Counted from the stretch's first letter, positions 47,469-60,017 are shown. The stretch: DNA of 64,000 nt from Maricaulis sp034659015 (GCA_034659015.1 JAYEGL010000002.1:62001-126000); one strand, 5' to 3'. Numbers and translations: made by a program. The notes: generated by a model not told the origin, from the letters alone.

Positions 47469-48547
47469 GCTGCGACGCTCTTGCGCATGCGCCAGAAGCG
47501 CATGGCGCGGGCCGCGTCGTCCTCGGTGATCGTCTCGTAGAGCTGACCGAGTTCGCGGGCATCCTTGAACGCATTGTCGTCGGCCGTACCGCGCAGCACG
47601 GCGAGGGTGACGAAGAGCGCCTTCTCGAAACCGGCGGACTTGCAGATCAGGGCCAGCGGGTCGACCGACTCCTGCTGGACCGCGCGGCGTGCGGCGACGA
47701 TGTCGACACCGGTCATCTCGGCGAACGCGACATAGAATTTGGTGAACTCGCGTTCGCGCAGCAGCCGCGCCAGCAGGTTGCCGTTGAGCTGTTTGCGCAC
47801 GGCCATGGACTGCACGAATTTCTGTGCGGCCGCGATTTCCTTGTCCTCTTCCAGGCGCTGGGCCAGGCGGGCGCGGGAGGCTTCCATGGCCTGTTCCAGC
47901 AGCGCCGGATCGAGGGTATCGAACCGTTCGACAATACGCTCGCGCAGGCTGTTTCCGACCGTGAGCATGAGGTCGGCGAGCAGGTCGTTGGGCGTATCCT
48001 GGCGTTCCACCAGGGGCTCCTGAAGCACCGGCGAGCTTTCGGCCCGCTCGGTCACCGTCTCGAAGGTTTCGCGCGACAGGCGGGCCCCGTCATTGCGGAT
48101 CAGCCGGGCGACGGTTGCGTCGTCGCCGCGGCGCACGATCGTGTCGGACAGGCGTTCGCAGACGTCCTCGCGACCGGACATCGCCTTGAGGTGGCCCTGA
48201 CCGGCGGTCTCGGCGATCGACAGCAGGTCGTCGTCGGAGAGCACGCTGGATCTGGCCAGCATGGGCGCGGCCACCTCGATGGCGTCCTGGGCGAGCTGGA
48301 GGACCAGGCCACGCGGCGCCTCAGGGGCGTCGGAGAAGCGCTGGGAAAGCTCCTCACGGGCGTCCTGGGCCGTCTGTTCGGCCAGCGATGAGAGGACTTC
48401 GTCGAATTTCCGCGAGGTGGCGCTGCCCTGGCTCGGCGTCTCCTCGAAAAACAGGTCGGTGACTTCGCGCAGCAGGGTGCGCCGGCGTTCCGAGGACTTC
48501 TCCCGTGCCAGATCGACCAGATTATTCAGCTTGCTGACGACGGCCAT
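47465..48547 (-). CDS. DUF2336 protein, second copy
   Basis: A 360-residue helical-repeat protein related to the product of 25826. Segments include RSSVLSDDDLLSIAETAGQGHLKAMSGR and LRERIVERFDTLDPALLEQAMEASRARLAQRL. No membrane segment. The start at 48547 begins MAVVSKLNNLVDLARE; the upstream extension is basic and unlikely to be translated. Function unknown. Confidence 0.85.
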   Translation of the reverse strand: MAVVSKLNNLVDLAREKSSERRRTLLREVTDLFFEETPSQGSATSRKFDEVLSSLAEQTAQDAREELSQRFSDAPEAPRGLVLQLAQDAIEVAAPMLARSSVLSDDDLLSIAETAGQGHLKAMSGREDVCERLSDTIVRRGDDATVARLIRNDGARLSRETFETVTERAESSPVLQEPLVERQDTPNDLLADLMLTVGNSLRERIVERFDTLDPALLEQAMEASRARLAQRLEEDKEIAAAQKFVQSMAVRKQLNGNLLARLLREREFTKFYVAFAEMTGVDIVAARRAVQQESVDPLALICKSAGFEKALFVTLAVLRGTADDNAFKDARELGQLYETITEDDAARAMRFWRMRKSVAA

Positions 48548-48593
48548 AGCCCGCTCCGCACCATCCCGAGCGCTCAGGGTCGCGCATACGGGT

Positions 48594-48644
48594 AAAAAAA
48601 GAATGGCCGGCCCCGTCCAAATTGTCGGTTTCCCGGCCTTTTTT
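48594..48644 (-). terminator. Probable terminator behind the PAN-domain gene
   Basis: GGCCGG (48605-48610) pairs with CCGGCC (48633-48638) around a 22-base loop; on the minus strand a run of seven T follows four bases later, and the plus strand also has a T-run. The long loop lowers confidence. Confidence 0.45.
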
Positions 48645-48650
48645 GTGCCG

Positions 48651-49043
48651 CTAGCCGGGCCCGGCGGAGGCCGTGGCGCGCAGCGCCTCGATCTCGCGCG
48701 CGCTGGGCGGGCGTTCCGCCGCAGCCTCGATATGGCGGGCCAGCGCATCGGACAGCCCGGTCACCCGGCCCGGTGCGCGATAGGGCGTCGGTGTGGCGGA
48801 CAGAAGGGCGCACTGGGCATCGGGCCCGTCCAGACCCGGCAGGGTCCAGACCCAGGACCGGCATTGGCTGTCACCGCGGCACAGGGCGTCGCAGGCCTGC
48901 GGTGTACCGCCATCCATCGGGACGACCCGGTAGGTCGCGCCGCGCCGGGCCCAGCCGTCCATCCGGTCGCCGCTCTGCGCGGCGGCGGGCATGGCCAGAA
49001 GGCCGGCCAGGAGCCCGGCCGGGATGGCGACCGCCCGCATCAT
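48651..49043 (-). CDS. PAN/Apple-domain exported protein
   Basis: A 130-residue protein with a signal peptide (cleaved near AAAQ) and a single PAN-like domain whose cysteine pattern (ACDALCRGDSQCRSWVWTLP...AQCALLS) forms the disulfide core. PAN domains bind proteins or carbohydrates. It overlaps the GGDEF-EAL gene upstream by four bases. Confidence 0.8.
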   Translation of the reverse strand: MMRAVAIPAGLLAGLLAMPAAAQSGDRMDGWARRGATYRVVPMDGGTPQACDALCRGDSQCRSWVWTLPGLDGPDAQCALLSATPTPYRAPGRVTGLSDALARHIEAAAERPPSAREIEALRATASAGPG

Positions 49044-51019
49044 ACGGCGCTGGCGCAGCGGCCGGGCGGAGGCGGCGGCATCTGGGCTGCCGGCGAGAAG
49101 TCGTGGATTTCTTCCAGGCTACCCGGAATGGCCTCGGGCTTCATCGGTGCGCCGATGAGATAGCCCTGCAGATGCCGGGCGCCCATGGTCCGCAGAATGT
49201 GAACCTGGGCGGGGCTTTCCACGCCTTCGACGACACAGCCCAGCCCCAGTGTCTGCGACAGGGAGAGCAGGGTGCGCACGATCTTGAAGGCGGATGTGTC
49301 CTCCAGAATGTTGCGCACGAAGGAATGGTCGATCTTCAGCTTGCTGACCGGCAGGAGCTGAAGGTATTGCAGCGAGGAATAGCCGATCCCGAAATCGTCC
49401 AGGGCGACGGAATGGCCGGCATTGCTGATCCGGTCGATGGCCCGGCGCGCCTGGTTGAAGTCGCTCATCATGGCGGTTTCGGTTATCTCGAACTCGATCC
49501 GTCTGGCCGGGATCCCGCTCGCCTCGACCGTATGCAGGATGGCGTCGATCGCGGTGGGCGACATCAGGTCGTGCGTCGACAGGTTGAAGGACAGGCTGAG
49601 ATCGTCGGGCCAGGAGGCCATCTCCGCCATGGCCTTGCGCAAAAGCGTTTGCGTGAGCGGCCGGATCAGGCCGGCCCGTTCGGCGGCCGGGATGAAGACG
49701 TCCGGGGTCACGCGCCCCAGCTCGTGCGAATCCCAGCGGGCCAGGGCCTCGAAGCCGGTGATGCGCGATTTGACGAGATCGTATTGCGGCTGGAACCAGA
49801 CCTCGAATTCCGCTTCGGCATCGCAGCGGCGCAGCGCCTTGTCGACCTGGCTGGAAGTCGACATCTCCTGTTCCAGCGCGGCATTGAACAGGACGGCCTT
49901 GCCCTGCAGGGCCCGCTTGGCGAAGTAGAGCGCGTGATCGGCCCGCTCCATCAGATCGTTGGCGGTCAGGCGCGGATCGTCGCAGATCAGCAGGCCGACC
50001 GAACCGGATCCCCTGCAGCGATAGCCGCCCAGATTGTAGGGCTCGGAGAGTGCCGCCTCGACCCGGTGGCCCAGGCTCAGCGCGGCTTCGGCGGTCTTGG
50101 GGTCGGCCGGCGCGATCAGGGCGAACTCGTCACCGCCCAGCCGGGCCGGCATGGCGCGCTCGCCGCTGACGGCCGTCAGCCGTTCCGCCACGGTCTTGAG
50201 CATCTCGTCGCCGGCGGCGTGCCCGTAGGTGTCGTTGACCGGCTTGAACCCGTCCAGGTCGACGAGGCCCAGGATGAAGGGTTCGCCGTGCGTGCGCAGG
50301 CGTTCGACACGCTCATTGAGCGCCAGGAAGAAACTGCGCCGGTTGGGCAGGCCCGTCAGGGCGTCGCATTCGGCCAGGTGATGAGCCTCGCGGGCGAGGT
50401 TCTCGGCGACTTCCCGGTCGTGGATGGCGTCGAGCCGGGCTTTCACCGAGTGCAGTACCGCGGTGCGGATGATCGCGGCGATGGCGATGCCGGCGGCACA
50501 GCCCGATACGCCTACCCAGGCATAGCCGACGATCTGGCCGGGAATGTTCTGCCAGACGAGCCAGAGCAGGTTTAAGAAGCACAGGCCGATCGCCGCGGCG
50601 ATCGTGCGGCGGCGCGGCAGGATGGCCGCGCTGATCGGCATCAGGAGAACGGCATAGGCCAGATTCTCGATCTCGAAATGAAGCGCCTGCTGGAGGTTGG
50701 AACAGACAATCATCGCCAGGCAGAGCAGGGCGCCGCTGACATCCAGCTGGACGGCCGTTCGCGGTGTGTGCAGATAGCGGCGCACAAGAACGGCCAGGAT
50801 GGCCGCCGCGCCGACCGCAACCAGCATGATGCCGAGCGGAGCGCCGCCCGGAGATATCAGCCGCGCGACAATGTCGAACAGATAATAGCACAGGGCCGCC
50901 GTTGCCGCCCCGCGCAGGATGGGCTGGTAGGCGATGGTGATCTCGTCGCTCCGGACCGGCGGTTCCGGTGTATCACCGGGTCCGGTTGGCGCGTTTTTGT
51001 CGTGATCGTACGGCCGCAT
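49040..51019 (-). CDS. Membrane GGDEF-EAL cyclic-di-GMP protein
   Basis: A 659-residue protein with a membrane-sensor N-terminus (about six segments, residues 25-200), a GGDEF domain (RLGGDEFALI, 295-299) and an EAL domain (GFEALARW at 424-426, ITETAMM, DDFGIGYSSLQYLQ). Both active-site motifs are intact, so it could make and break cyclic di-GMP. I did not see an RxxD inhibitory site in front of GGDEF. Divergent from the channel gene. Confidence 0.92.
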   Translation of the reverse strand: MRPYDHDKNAPTGPGDTPEPPVRSDEITIAYQPILRGAATAALCYYLFDIVARLISPGGAPLGIMLVAVGAAAILAVLVRRYLHTPRTAVQLDVSGALLCLAMIVCSNLQQALHFEIENLAYAVLLMPISAAILPRRRTIAAAIGLCFLNLLWLVWQNIPGQIVGYAWVGVSGCAAGIAIAAIIRTAVLHSVKARLDAIHDREVAENLAREAHHLAECDALTGLPNRRSFFLALNERVERLRTHGEPFILGLVDLDGFKPVNDTYGHAAGDEMLKTVAERLTAVSGERAMPARLGGDEFALIAPADPKTAEAALSLGHRVEAALSEPYNLGGYRCRGSGSVGLLICDDPRLTANDLMERADHALYFAKRALQGKAVLFNAALEQEMSTSSQVDKALRRCDAEAEFEVWFQPQYDLVKSRITGFEALARWDSHELGRVTPDVFIPAAERAGLIRPLTQTLLRKAMAEMASWPDDLSLSFNLSTHDLMSPTAIDAILHTVEASGIPARRIEFEITETAMMSDFNQARRAIDRISNAGHSVALDDFGIGYSSLQYLQLLPVSKLKIDHSFVRNILEDTSAFKIVRTLLSLSQTLGLGCVVEGVESPAQVHILRTMGARHLQGYLIGAPMKPEAIPGSLEEIHDFSPAAQMPPPPPGRCASAV

Positions 51020-51222
51020 GCGCTGGTCAGGTCCTCATCTGGAGGCCTTGTGCACCCGCCGCGGTTAAATCGGAGATAAGCCGTTGGGTAAAATTTCAAC
51101 TAATGCGGGTTTTTTCCGCCGGCCGGGATGACGCCGCCCGATTGAATTTTATCGTCTGCAGGGCTAGGAGCAGGCGCTTGGAGGCCGGGGGACCCCGGTC
51201 CGAGGCGCGCCGGAGGGGTCAG

Positions 51223-52059
51223 GTGAAGGCTTTCGTCGAAAGTTCGCGGTTCCGCAATTTCATCATGGCGCTGATCGTGATCAACGCGTTCACGCTCGGC
51301 CTGGAGACCTACCCCTATGAGGGCGAGTGGTTCACGACCTGGCTGCCGCTGCTGGACCGCATCATCGTCGGCGTCTTCGTGCTGGAGATCCTTCTGAAGC
51401 TGATTGCCTACCGGCACCGCTTCTTCCTGTCCGGCTGGAACTGGTTCGACCTGATCGTCATCGGTGTTTCGGTGATCCCGGATGCGGGCGGGTTTTCGGT
51501 GCTGCGGGCGCTGCGCATCGTGCGGGCCTTCCGCCTGTTCTCGGTCATGCCGGAGTTGCGCAAGGTCGTGGAGGCCCTGCTGAACGCGATACCCGGCATG
51601 GGCGCGGTGATCACCGTGCTGGGCCTGATGTTCTACGTCTCCGCCGTGATGGCGACGAAACTCTATGGCGAGGCCGTGCCGGAGCGTTTCGGCACGCTGG
51701 GCGACAGCGCCTTTTCCCTGTTCCAGGTGATGACGCTGGAAGGCTGGGCCTCGGACGTCGCCATCCCGGTCATGGAAACCCATCCCTGGGCCTGGGTGTT
51801 CTTCGTCGTGTTCATCGTGCTGACGAGCTTTGCCGTGCTGAACCTGTTCATCGCCATCATCGTGGACAGCCTTCAGACCAAGCATTTCGACGACGAGGAA
51901 GCGCGCGACGCCGAGGCCGATGCCGATCGCGAGGTGCTGCACAGGGAAGTCGCGGCGCTGCGGGCCGAGATCGCCACCCTGTCGGGCCTGGTTCAGCGCT
52001 CGCTGGGCGAGGCCTCGTCCTCGAGCAGTTCCGAAAACGCCGCCGACAGGTCCGAGTAG
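51223..52059 (+). CDS. Bacterial voltage-gated cation channel (BacNav family) with EGW filter
   Basis: A 278-residue single-domain channel that would form tetramers. S1-S4 cover about residues 10-112, with the S4 gating arginines at 95, 98, 101 and 104. The pore helix is followed by the filter TLEGWASD (171-178), then S6 (about 188-215) and an acidic C-terminal coiled coil (about 225-262). NaChBac-type sodium channels have TLESW; here position 4 is glycine, a feature linked to calcium selectivity. GGAGGGG upstream supports the GTG at 51223. The last 22 residues are encoded by DNA that also encodes the facing penicillin-binding protein. Confidence 0.9.
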   Translation: MKAFVESSRFRNFIMALIVINAFTLGLETYPYEGEWFTTWLPLLDRIIVGVFVLEILLKLIAYRHRFFLSGWNWFDLIVIGVSVIPDAGGFSVLRALRIVRAFRLFSVMPELRKVVEALLNAIPGMGAVITVLGLMFYVSAVMATKLYGEAVPERFGTLGDSAFSLFQVMTLEGWASDVAIPVMETHPWAWVFFVVFIVLTSFAVLNLFIAIIVDSLQTKHFDDEEARDAEADADREVLHREVAALRAEIATLSGLVQRSLGEASSSSSSENAADRSE

Positions 52060-53963
52060 AAGGCGGCCAGCCTTTCCTCGCGCTCCGACCGGGTGCGCGG
52101 CGCCGGTGCGCTGAGCGCGCGGGCCGGCAGGCCCTGATGGGCCCGCACCATGAAATCGCGCCAGATCCGGGCCGGAAGACCGCCGCCCGTGACGTTCTCC
52201 ATCGGGCTGTCATCGTCATTGCCGACCCACACGCCGGCGGCGTAGTCGGCCGTGTAGCCGATGAACCAGGCATCGCGGAAAGACTGGCTGGTGCCGGTCT
52301 TGCCGGCCGAACGGCGTCCGGGCAGGGCGGCGCGGCGTCCGGTCCCCGACAGCACGACATCCTGCAGCATGGTCGACATGGCGCGGGCGTCTTCCACCGC
52401 GATCGCGCGTTCGCCGCCGGTATCGCGATGCTCGTAGAGCATGTCGCCGCGCGAATTGGTGATCGAGAGGATGAAATAGGGCGGGCGGCGTTCGCCGTCA
52501 TTGGCGAAGACGGAATAGGCCGAGGTCAGCTCCAGCAGGTTCACCTCGGCCGCTCCCAGCGCGATGGCCGGCAGTTCCGGGAGGTCGGAGCGGATGCCCA
52601 GCCGGTGGCCCATCTCCACGATGCGGCCGATACCCACCTCGTCGGCGACCTGCACGGCCACCGTGTTGATCGAGCGTTTGAGTGCTTCCTGCAGTGTGAC
52701 CAGGCCGCGATAGCCGCCGGAGAAGTTCTGCGGCGTCCAGCCTTCCAGGTCGACCGGCTCGTCCCACACGGCCGACGACGGATCGTAGCCCGCTTCCAGG
52801 GCGGCCGCGAAGACGATGGGCTTGAAGGCGGAGCCCGGCTGGCGCTGGGCCTGTATGGCCCGGTTGAACTGGCTTTGCGTATAATCGCGGCCGCCGGCGA
52901 AGGCGCGGATGGCACCGTCCGGCGCGAGCAGCACGATGGCTGCTTCGCCGGCATTCTCCGCCTGGCCCTGCTCGGTGAGCGCGTTTTCCACCGTCTCCTG
53001 GGCCGCGCGGGCAAGCTCCGGGTCCAGCGTGGTGCGGATCACCAGGTCCGGCACGTCGCCGGGCACCAGGCGCCGGGCCTCTGCAAGCGCCATGTCGAAG
53101 GCGTGGCCCCAGTTGGAGGTGGCGTTCGGATCCGAGGTGTCGGCGACCGGTTCGGCCGGCTCGGCCAGCGCTTCGGCGTGTTCGGTCGCCGTGATGTAGC
53201 CGGCCTCCTCCATGGCGGCGAGTACCCGGGCGGCGCGGGCCCGGGCGGCCTCCAGATTGACCGTCGGGTCGAGCCGGCTCGGCGCCTTGGGCAGGGCGGC
53301 CAGCAGGGCCGCCTCGGCCAGGGTGAGCGCGGTGGCGGGCTTGTCGAAATAGCGCTCGGCCGCAGCCTCGACGCCATAGGCGCGGGCGCCCAGATAGATG
53401 CGGTTGAGATAGAGCTCCAGGATCTCGGTCTTGGTGAGGTTGCGCTCCAGCGCGCGGGCCAGCCGCATCTCCTGGATCTTGCGGCGCAGTTCGCGGTCGG
53501 GTGTGAGCAGCAGGTTCTTCACCAGCTGCATGGTGATGGTCGAACCGCCCTCGACGGTCGCCCCGGCCCGGAAATTCCGCCACAGCGCGCGGGCGACACC
53601 GCGCAGATCGACGCCGCTATGGCTGTAATAGCGCTGGTCCTCGATCGCCAGGAAGGCCTGGGGCACATGCTCGGGCAGCTCGTCCAGCGCCACGGCCCGG
53701 GCGTAGAGCGGGCCGCGCACGGCGAGGACATGCCCCTCCCGGTCCTGCAGGGTGACGGCGGGTTCGCGCCGCACGCTCCACAGCTCGGCGGCGCTCTGCG
53801 GCGCGTCCGGCAGGTCGTGGAAGGCCCAGTGCCAGGTGGCGAAGGCCGCCGAGACCAGGATGACCGCGATCAGCGCCAGCGTTCCGCCCACAAGGGCGCG
53901 GCGCCGGCGGGTGCGGCGGTCGGTATGCATCATCTGGTCCGCGCGAAACGGTTCCTGGGACAT
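51993..53963 (-). CDS. Class A penicillin-binding protein (PBP1A type)
   Basis: A 656-residue bifunctional peptidoglycan synthase anchored by one helix (about 23-47). The glycosyltransferase domain has EDQRYYSHSGVD and RRKIQEMRLARALE..LTKTEILELYLNRIYLG. The transpeptidase has Ser378-Lys381 (SAFK), Ser431 (SIN) and Lys555-Thr-Gly (KTGTS). Both activities therefore look intact. The reading frame ends 67 bases inside the channel gene. Confidence 0.93.
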   Translation of the reverse strand: MSQEPFRADQMMHTDRRTRRRRALVGGTLALIAVILVSAAFATWHWAFHDLPDAPQSAAELWSVRREPAVTLQDREGHVLAVRGPLYARAVALDELPEHVPQAFLAIEDQRYYSHSGVDLRGVARALWRNFRAGATVEGGSTITMQLVKNLLLTPDRELRRKIQEMRLARALERNLTKTEILELYLNRIYLGARAYGVEAAAERYFDKPATALTLAEAALLAALPKAPSRLDPTVNLEAARARAARVLAAMEEAGYITATEHAEALAEPAEPVADTSDPNATSNWGHAFDMALAEARRLVPGDVPDLVIRTTLDPELARAAQETVENALTEQGQAENAGEAAIVLLAPDGAIRAFAGGRDYTQSQFNRAIQAQRQPGSAFKPIVFAAALEAGYDPSSAVWDEPVDLEGWTPQNFSGGYRGLVTLQEALKRSINTVAVQVADEVGIGRIVEMGHRLGIRSDLPELPAIALGAAEVNLLELTSAYSVFANDGERRPPYFILSITNSRGDMLYEHRDTGGERAIAVEDARAMSTMLQDVVLSGTGRRAALPGRRSAGKTGTSQSFRDAWFIGYTADYAAGVWVGNDDDSPMENVTGGGLPARIWRDFMVRAHQGLPARALSAPAPRTRSEREERLAAFYSDLSAAFSELLEDEASPSER

Positions 53964-54048
53964 GTGATTGGCTACCCCCGGCAGGCGGGCTGCGTGTTAG
54001 GATCGCCCGTCTAAAGCCTCTCAATAGCGGCGGAATTCGGGCGGAACC

Positions 54049-54498
54049 ATGCCTCAGCCTTTCTGGAAAATGAAATCCCTGGACCAGATGACGCGCGAGG
54101 AATGGGAATCGCTGTGCGATCATTGCGGAAAGTGCTGTCTGATCAAGCTGGAGGACGAGGATACGGGCATGCGCCTGGAAACCGACGTCGCCTGCACGCT
54201 TTTCGATTGCGAAAACGGCGGCTGCCGGAATTACGCGCACCGGCACAAACAGGTGCCCGACTGCGTCGTGCTGACGCCGGAGAATATCCGCACCCTGCCG
54301 TGGATTCCCAAGACCTGCGCCTATCGCCTGATCGAGGAGGGCAAGGATCTCTACGACTGGCACCCGCTGGTGACCGGCGATCCCGATTCCACGCGCAAGG
54401 CCGGCATGAGCGTCGCCGGCATGGTCGTCAGCGAGGACGATTTCGACGGCGATCCCGACTGGGACCAGCACATCGCGGAGTGGCCGGGGGAGGGCTAA
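54049..54498 (+). CDS. YcgN-family cysteine-cluster protein (UPF0260)
   Basis: A 149-residue protein with the YcgN pattern CDHCGKCCLIKLEDEDTG...CTLFD...CRNYAHRHKQVPDC and later PKTCAYRL. The conserved cysteines may bind metal or an iron-sulfur cluster. It is divergent from the PBP gene. Function unknown. Confidence 0.9.
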   Translation: MPQPFWKMKSLDQMTREEWESLCDHCGKCCLIKLEDEDTGMRLETDVACTLFDCENGGCRNYAHRHKQVPDCVVLTPENIRTLPWIPKTCAYRLIEEGKDLYDWHPLVTGDPDSTRKAGMSVAGMVVSEDDFDGDPDWDQHIAEWPGEG

Positions 54499-54503
54499 AG
54501 CTC

Positions 54504-54645
54504 AGGCTTCCCCCGCCGGGGCGGGGGAAGTGCCGAGCGTAGTGAGGCGATGGGGGCAGGTGCGCGCTACGCGCTCCGCGGCGCTTCCGCGCCGCCCCCT
54601 CAGTCCGCTTCGCGGACAGCTCCCCCGTAAACGGGGCGAGCCCTG
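54504..54645 (+). repeat. Dispersed intergenic repeat, copy 3
   Basis: Starts AGGCTTCCCCC just behind the YcgN stop and ends CGGGGCGAGCCCTG, with the same hairpins and orientation as the copies at 18505 and 36899. Confidence 0.85.
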
Positions 54646-54651
54646 TTCAAG

Positions 54652-54851
54652 TCAGCTGAACACCGCCCCGTCCTTCGCGCCGAGCGCCTTGAAGACGATG
54701 GCCGCCGGGCAGAAGCCGGTGAAGCTGGTCTGGATCTGGTTGAGGCCGACGAATGCGGTGAGCAGAAGCCACCATTCGCTGACCTGCCAGGCGAGGATCG
54801 CCGAGAGAAGAGTCATGCAGCCGGCGAAGAGCATGACGGCGCGTCCGAGGG

Positions 54852-54855
<4 letters not shown>
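54652..54855 (-). CDS. DUF2892 membrane protein (YgaP-like membrane part)
   Basis: A 67-residue protein with two membrane segments and the family ending TSFTGFCPAAIVFKALGAK. DUF2892 segments are often fused or adjacent to rhodanese domains, as in E. coli YgaP, and occur in persulfide-stress operons. It is the last gene of the minus-strand unit and overlaps the RND gene (ATGA). Confidence 0.9.
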
Positions 54856-58150
<3,295 letters not shown>

Positions 58151-58154
<4 letters not shown>

Positions 58155-59134
58155 GGCTGCACCAGCACGTCGCCCTCGGCGATCCCGCCAAGGATTTCAA
58201 CACCGTCCGGCGTGACGCGGCCGCGCTGTACGACGATGTCGACCGCATGGCCGTCATCCTCGCGCAGGCGGACATAATCGACGCCGTAGCGATTGATCAG
58301 GAAGGCTTCGGGCACCACGAAAGCCGCGCGTTCGTCGACCTCGACATAGACGCGCACCCGTTCGCCGACGAAGAAATCGCCCAGTCCGTCCACCACCGCA
58401 TCGGCGACCACACGGCCGTCCTCGATGCGCGGATAGACCTGGCGGATGCGTCCGGTCGGGGCGACATTGCCGGTCATGGAGGCGGCATCCACCGTCACTG
58501 TATCGCCCTCGGAGATCGTGCGGGCATGGCGTTCCGGCAGGCGCAGGCGCAGGAGGTAGAGTTCCGAGGCGATGGTGGCGACCGCCTCGCCGGGCAGCAC
58601 CACGCTGCCGGAGGTCACGGGCACGTTCAGCACCCGGCCGGCCGAGGGGGCCAGGACATCGCCCTCGCGCGATTGCTGGACCAGTACGGCGCGCTCCTGC
58701 CGGGCCGAGGCGAGCTGGCCTTCCAGCACGCCGACCTGGGTGCGGGCCTGGTCGAGCCGCGCCTGGGGAAAGATGCCGCGTTCGAACAGGTCCTCGGCGC
58801 GGGAAAGATCGATCCGGGCCTGTTCCAGCTGGGCAGCGAGGGCGGCGGCGGTGGCATTGGCGGCGCCGATCTGCGGGGCCAGGCGGTCGTCGACGACCAC
58901 CGCCAGCACGTCGCCGGCAGCCACGGCGTCACCCTCGTCCACGCGAAGCTCGCCGATCGTGCCGCCGATGCGGGCGCGGGCGGCGACGGTGTCGACACTC
59001 TCGACCGTGGCGAACACGGCCTTGCGGTCGGCGATCAGGCTTTGCGAGACCGTGAAGGTCTCGTTCGATTGCGCGCCCGCCTGTGCGGTGGCGGCAGCCA
59101 GGGTCATGGCCGCGAGGAGACCGGCTTTCAGCAT
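58151..59134 (-). CDS. RND-pump periplasmic adaptor (membrane fusion protein)
   Basis: A 327-residue adaptor with a signal peptide (cleaved near AQAGAQ), a lipoyl/barrel-sandwich part (GTIGELRVDEGDAVAAGDVLAVV), a helical hairpin (about 85-150, LEQARIDLSRAEDLFERGIFPQARLDQ) and a beta-barrel part. It links the RND subunit to an outer-membrane channel. The rhodanese gene lies 27 bases upstream, so they are probably co-transcribed. Confidence 0.92.
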
Positions 59135-59161
59135 GATGGATCAGCCTTTCTGGTGTCGGAC

Positions 59162-59512
59162 CTATTGCGGGTCGATGACCCGGCCCGTGGCGGGGTCGAT
59201 GGCGATGGTCGGCAGGCCGGCGGCTTTCCAGGCCATCAGGCCGCCTTTCACGTGTGCCGTGATCGGCACGCCGGCCTTTTCGCAGCGTTTCAGCGCGTCC
59301 ATGGACCGCTTGCCCGAACCGCAGTGGAACACCACGTCGCGCGTCTTGTCGACGGGAAGCGCTTCGGGATCGAAGGTGGACAGCGGATGCAGCGAGGCGC
59401 CGTGAATGCGCTCGCTGCCGAACTCGCCCGGTTCGCGGACATCGATCAGCACGGTCTGGCCGGCCTTGATGGCTTCATACACGTCTTTCGGTTCCAGCTC
59501 GCGAAGGCTCAT
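59162..59512 (-). CDS. Rhodanese-domain sulfurtransferase
   Basis: A 116-residue single-domain rhodanese. Cys64 in HCGSGKRS is the sulfur-carrying residue. It should move persulfide sulfur, for example from the sulfide:quinone oxidoreductase encoded divergently. The start at 59512 has GGGAG upstream; a short upstream extension was excluded. It is the first gene of the minus-strand unit. Confidence 0.93.
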   Translation of the reverse strand: MSLRELEPKDVYEAIKAGQTVLIDVREPGEFGSERIHGASLHPLSTFDPEALPVDKTRDVVFHCGSGKRSMDALKRCEKAGVPITAHVKGGLMAWKAAGLPTIAIDPATGRVIDPQ

Positions 59513-59543
59513 CGGGGTCTCCCTGGGTCTTGCCAAACATTAG

Positions 59544-59580
59544 TTGACACTAATTTAGAGATAGCTATATTAGATGTCAA
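59544..59580. promoter_or_regulatory. Symmetric divergent promoter/operator of the sulfide-response locus
   Basis: TTGACA at 59544-59549 with TATATT at 59566-59571 (16-bp spacer) drives the regulator gene. On the other strand TTGACA (59580-59575) with TAAATT (59557-59552, 17-bp spacer) drives the rhodanese-pump genes. The promoters face each other and overlap fully, with dyads ATTAGT-4 nt-ACTAAT at the left and ATAGCTAT at the centre. The region is AT-rich, a typical target of ArsR-family repressors, so one bound regulator could shut both. Confidence 0.75.
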
Positions 59581-59616
59581 CGATATTTGGAATGGCCACA
59601 CCGTCGAGGAAACAGA

Positions 59617-59946
59617 GTGACGAGTATCGATCCGCAGATTGCGCTGTTGCAGGACCAGGCCGGCGAGGCCGCCGGCTTTCTCAAACTCCTGGCCAATGAG
59701 AGGCGTCTCGTCATCCTGTGCCGCCTGGCGGCCGGGGAAGCGACGGTCGGCGAGCTGTGCGATGTGGCCGGGCTGTCGCAATCGGCGATGTCGCAACACC
59801 TCGCAAAGATGCGCAGCGACGGTCTTGTGGAGGGCCGCAAGGACGGGCTGCAGGTGCACTATTCCATCAAGGACAGGCGCTGCCTGGGCATTCTGATGAA
59901 TCTGAAGTCGCAATTCTGCCCGGCGGCAGACGTGGTCGCGGGATAG
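59617..59946 (+). CDS. BigR/SqrR-type persulfide-responsive ArsR regulator
   Basis: A 109-residue winged-helix repressor (LKLLANERRLVILCRLAAGEATVGELCDVAGLSQSAMSQHLAKMRSDGLVEGRKDGLQVHYSI). Cys35 and Cys101 are 66 residues apart, exactly as the pair that forms a tetrasulfide bridge in BigR and SqrR. That pairing, and the adjacent sulfide oxidase and rhodanese genes, make a sulfide/persulfide sensor much more likely than a metal sensor. The GTG at 59617 is preceded by GAGGAAA. Confidence 0.88.
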   Translation: MTSIDPQIALLQDQAGEAAGFLKLLANERRLVILCRLAAGEATVGELCDVAGLSQSAMSQHLAKMRSDGLVEGRKDGLQVHYSIKDRRCLGILMNLKSQFCPAADVVAG

Positions 59947-60017
59947 ACCGCTCAGCACAAGGTCCGGCCGATCCCGACCGGGCCGCAAGACGGGCCGCTA
60001 AAGGCCGGGAGGAAGAC

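Noticed and set aside
59617..59946. Arsenic- or metal-sensing ArsR
   Set aside because: No CxC or CVC metal motif in the recognition helix region; the cysteine pair spaced by 66 fits BigR/SqrR, and the neighbours concern sulfide.
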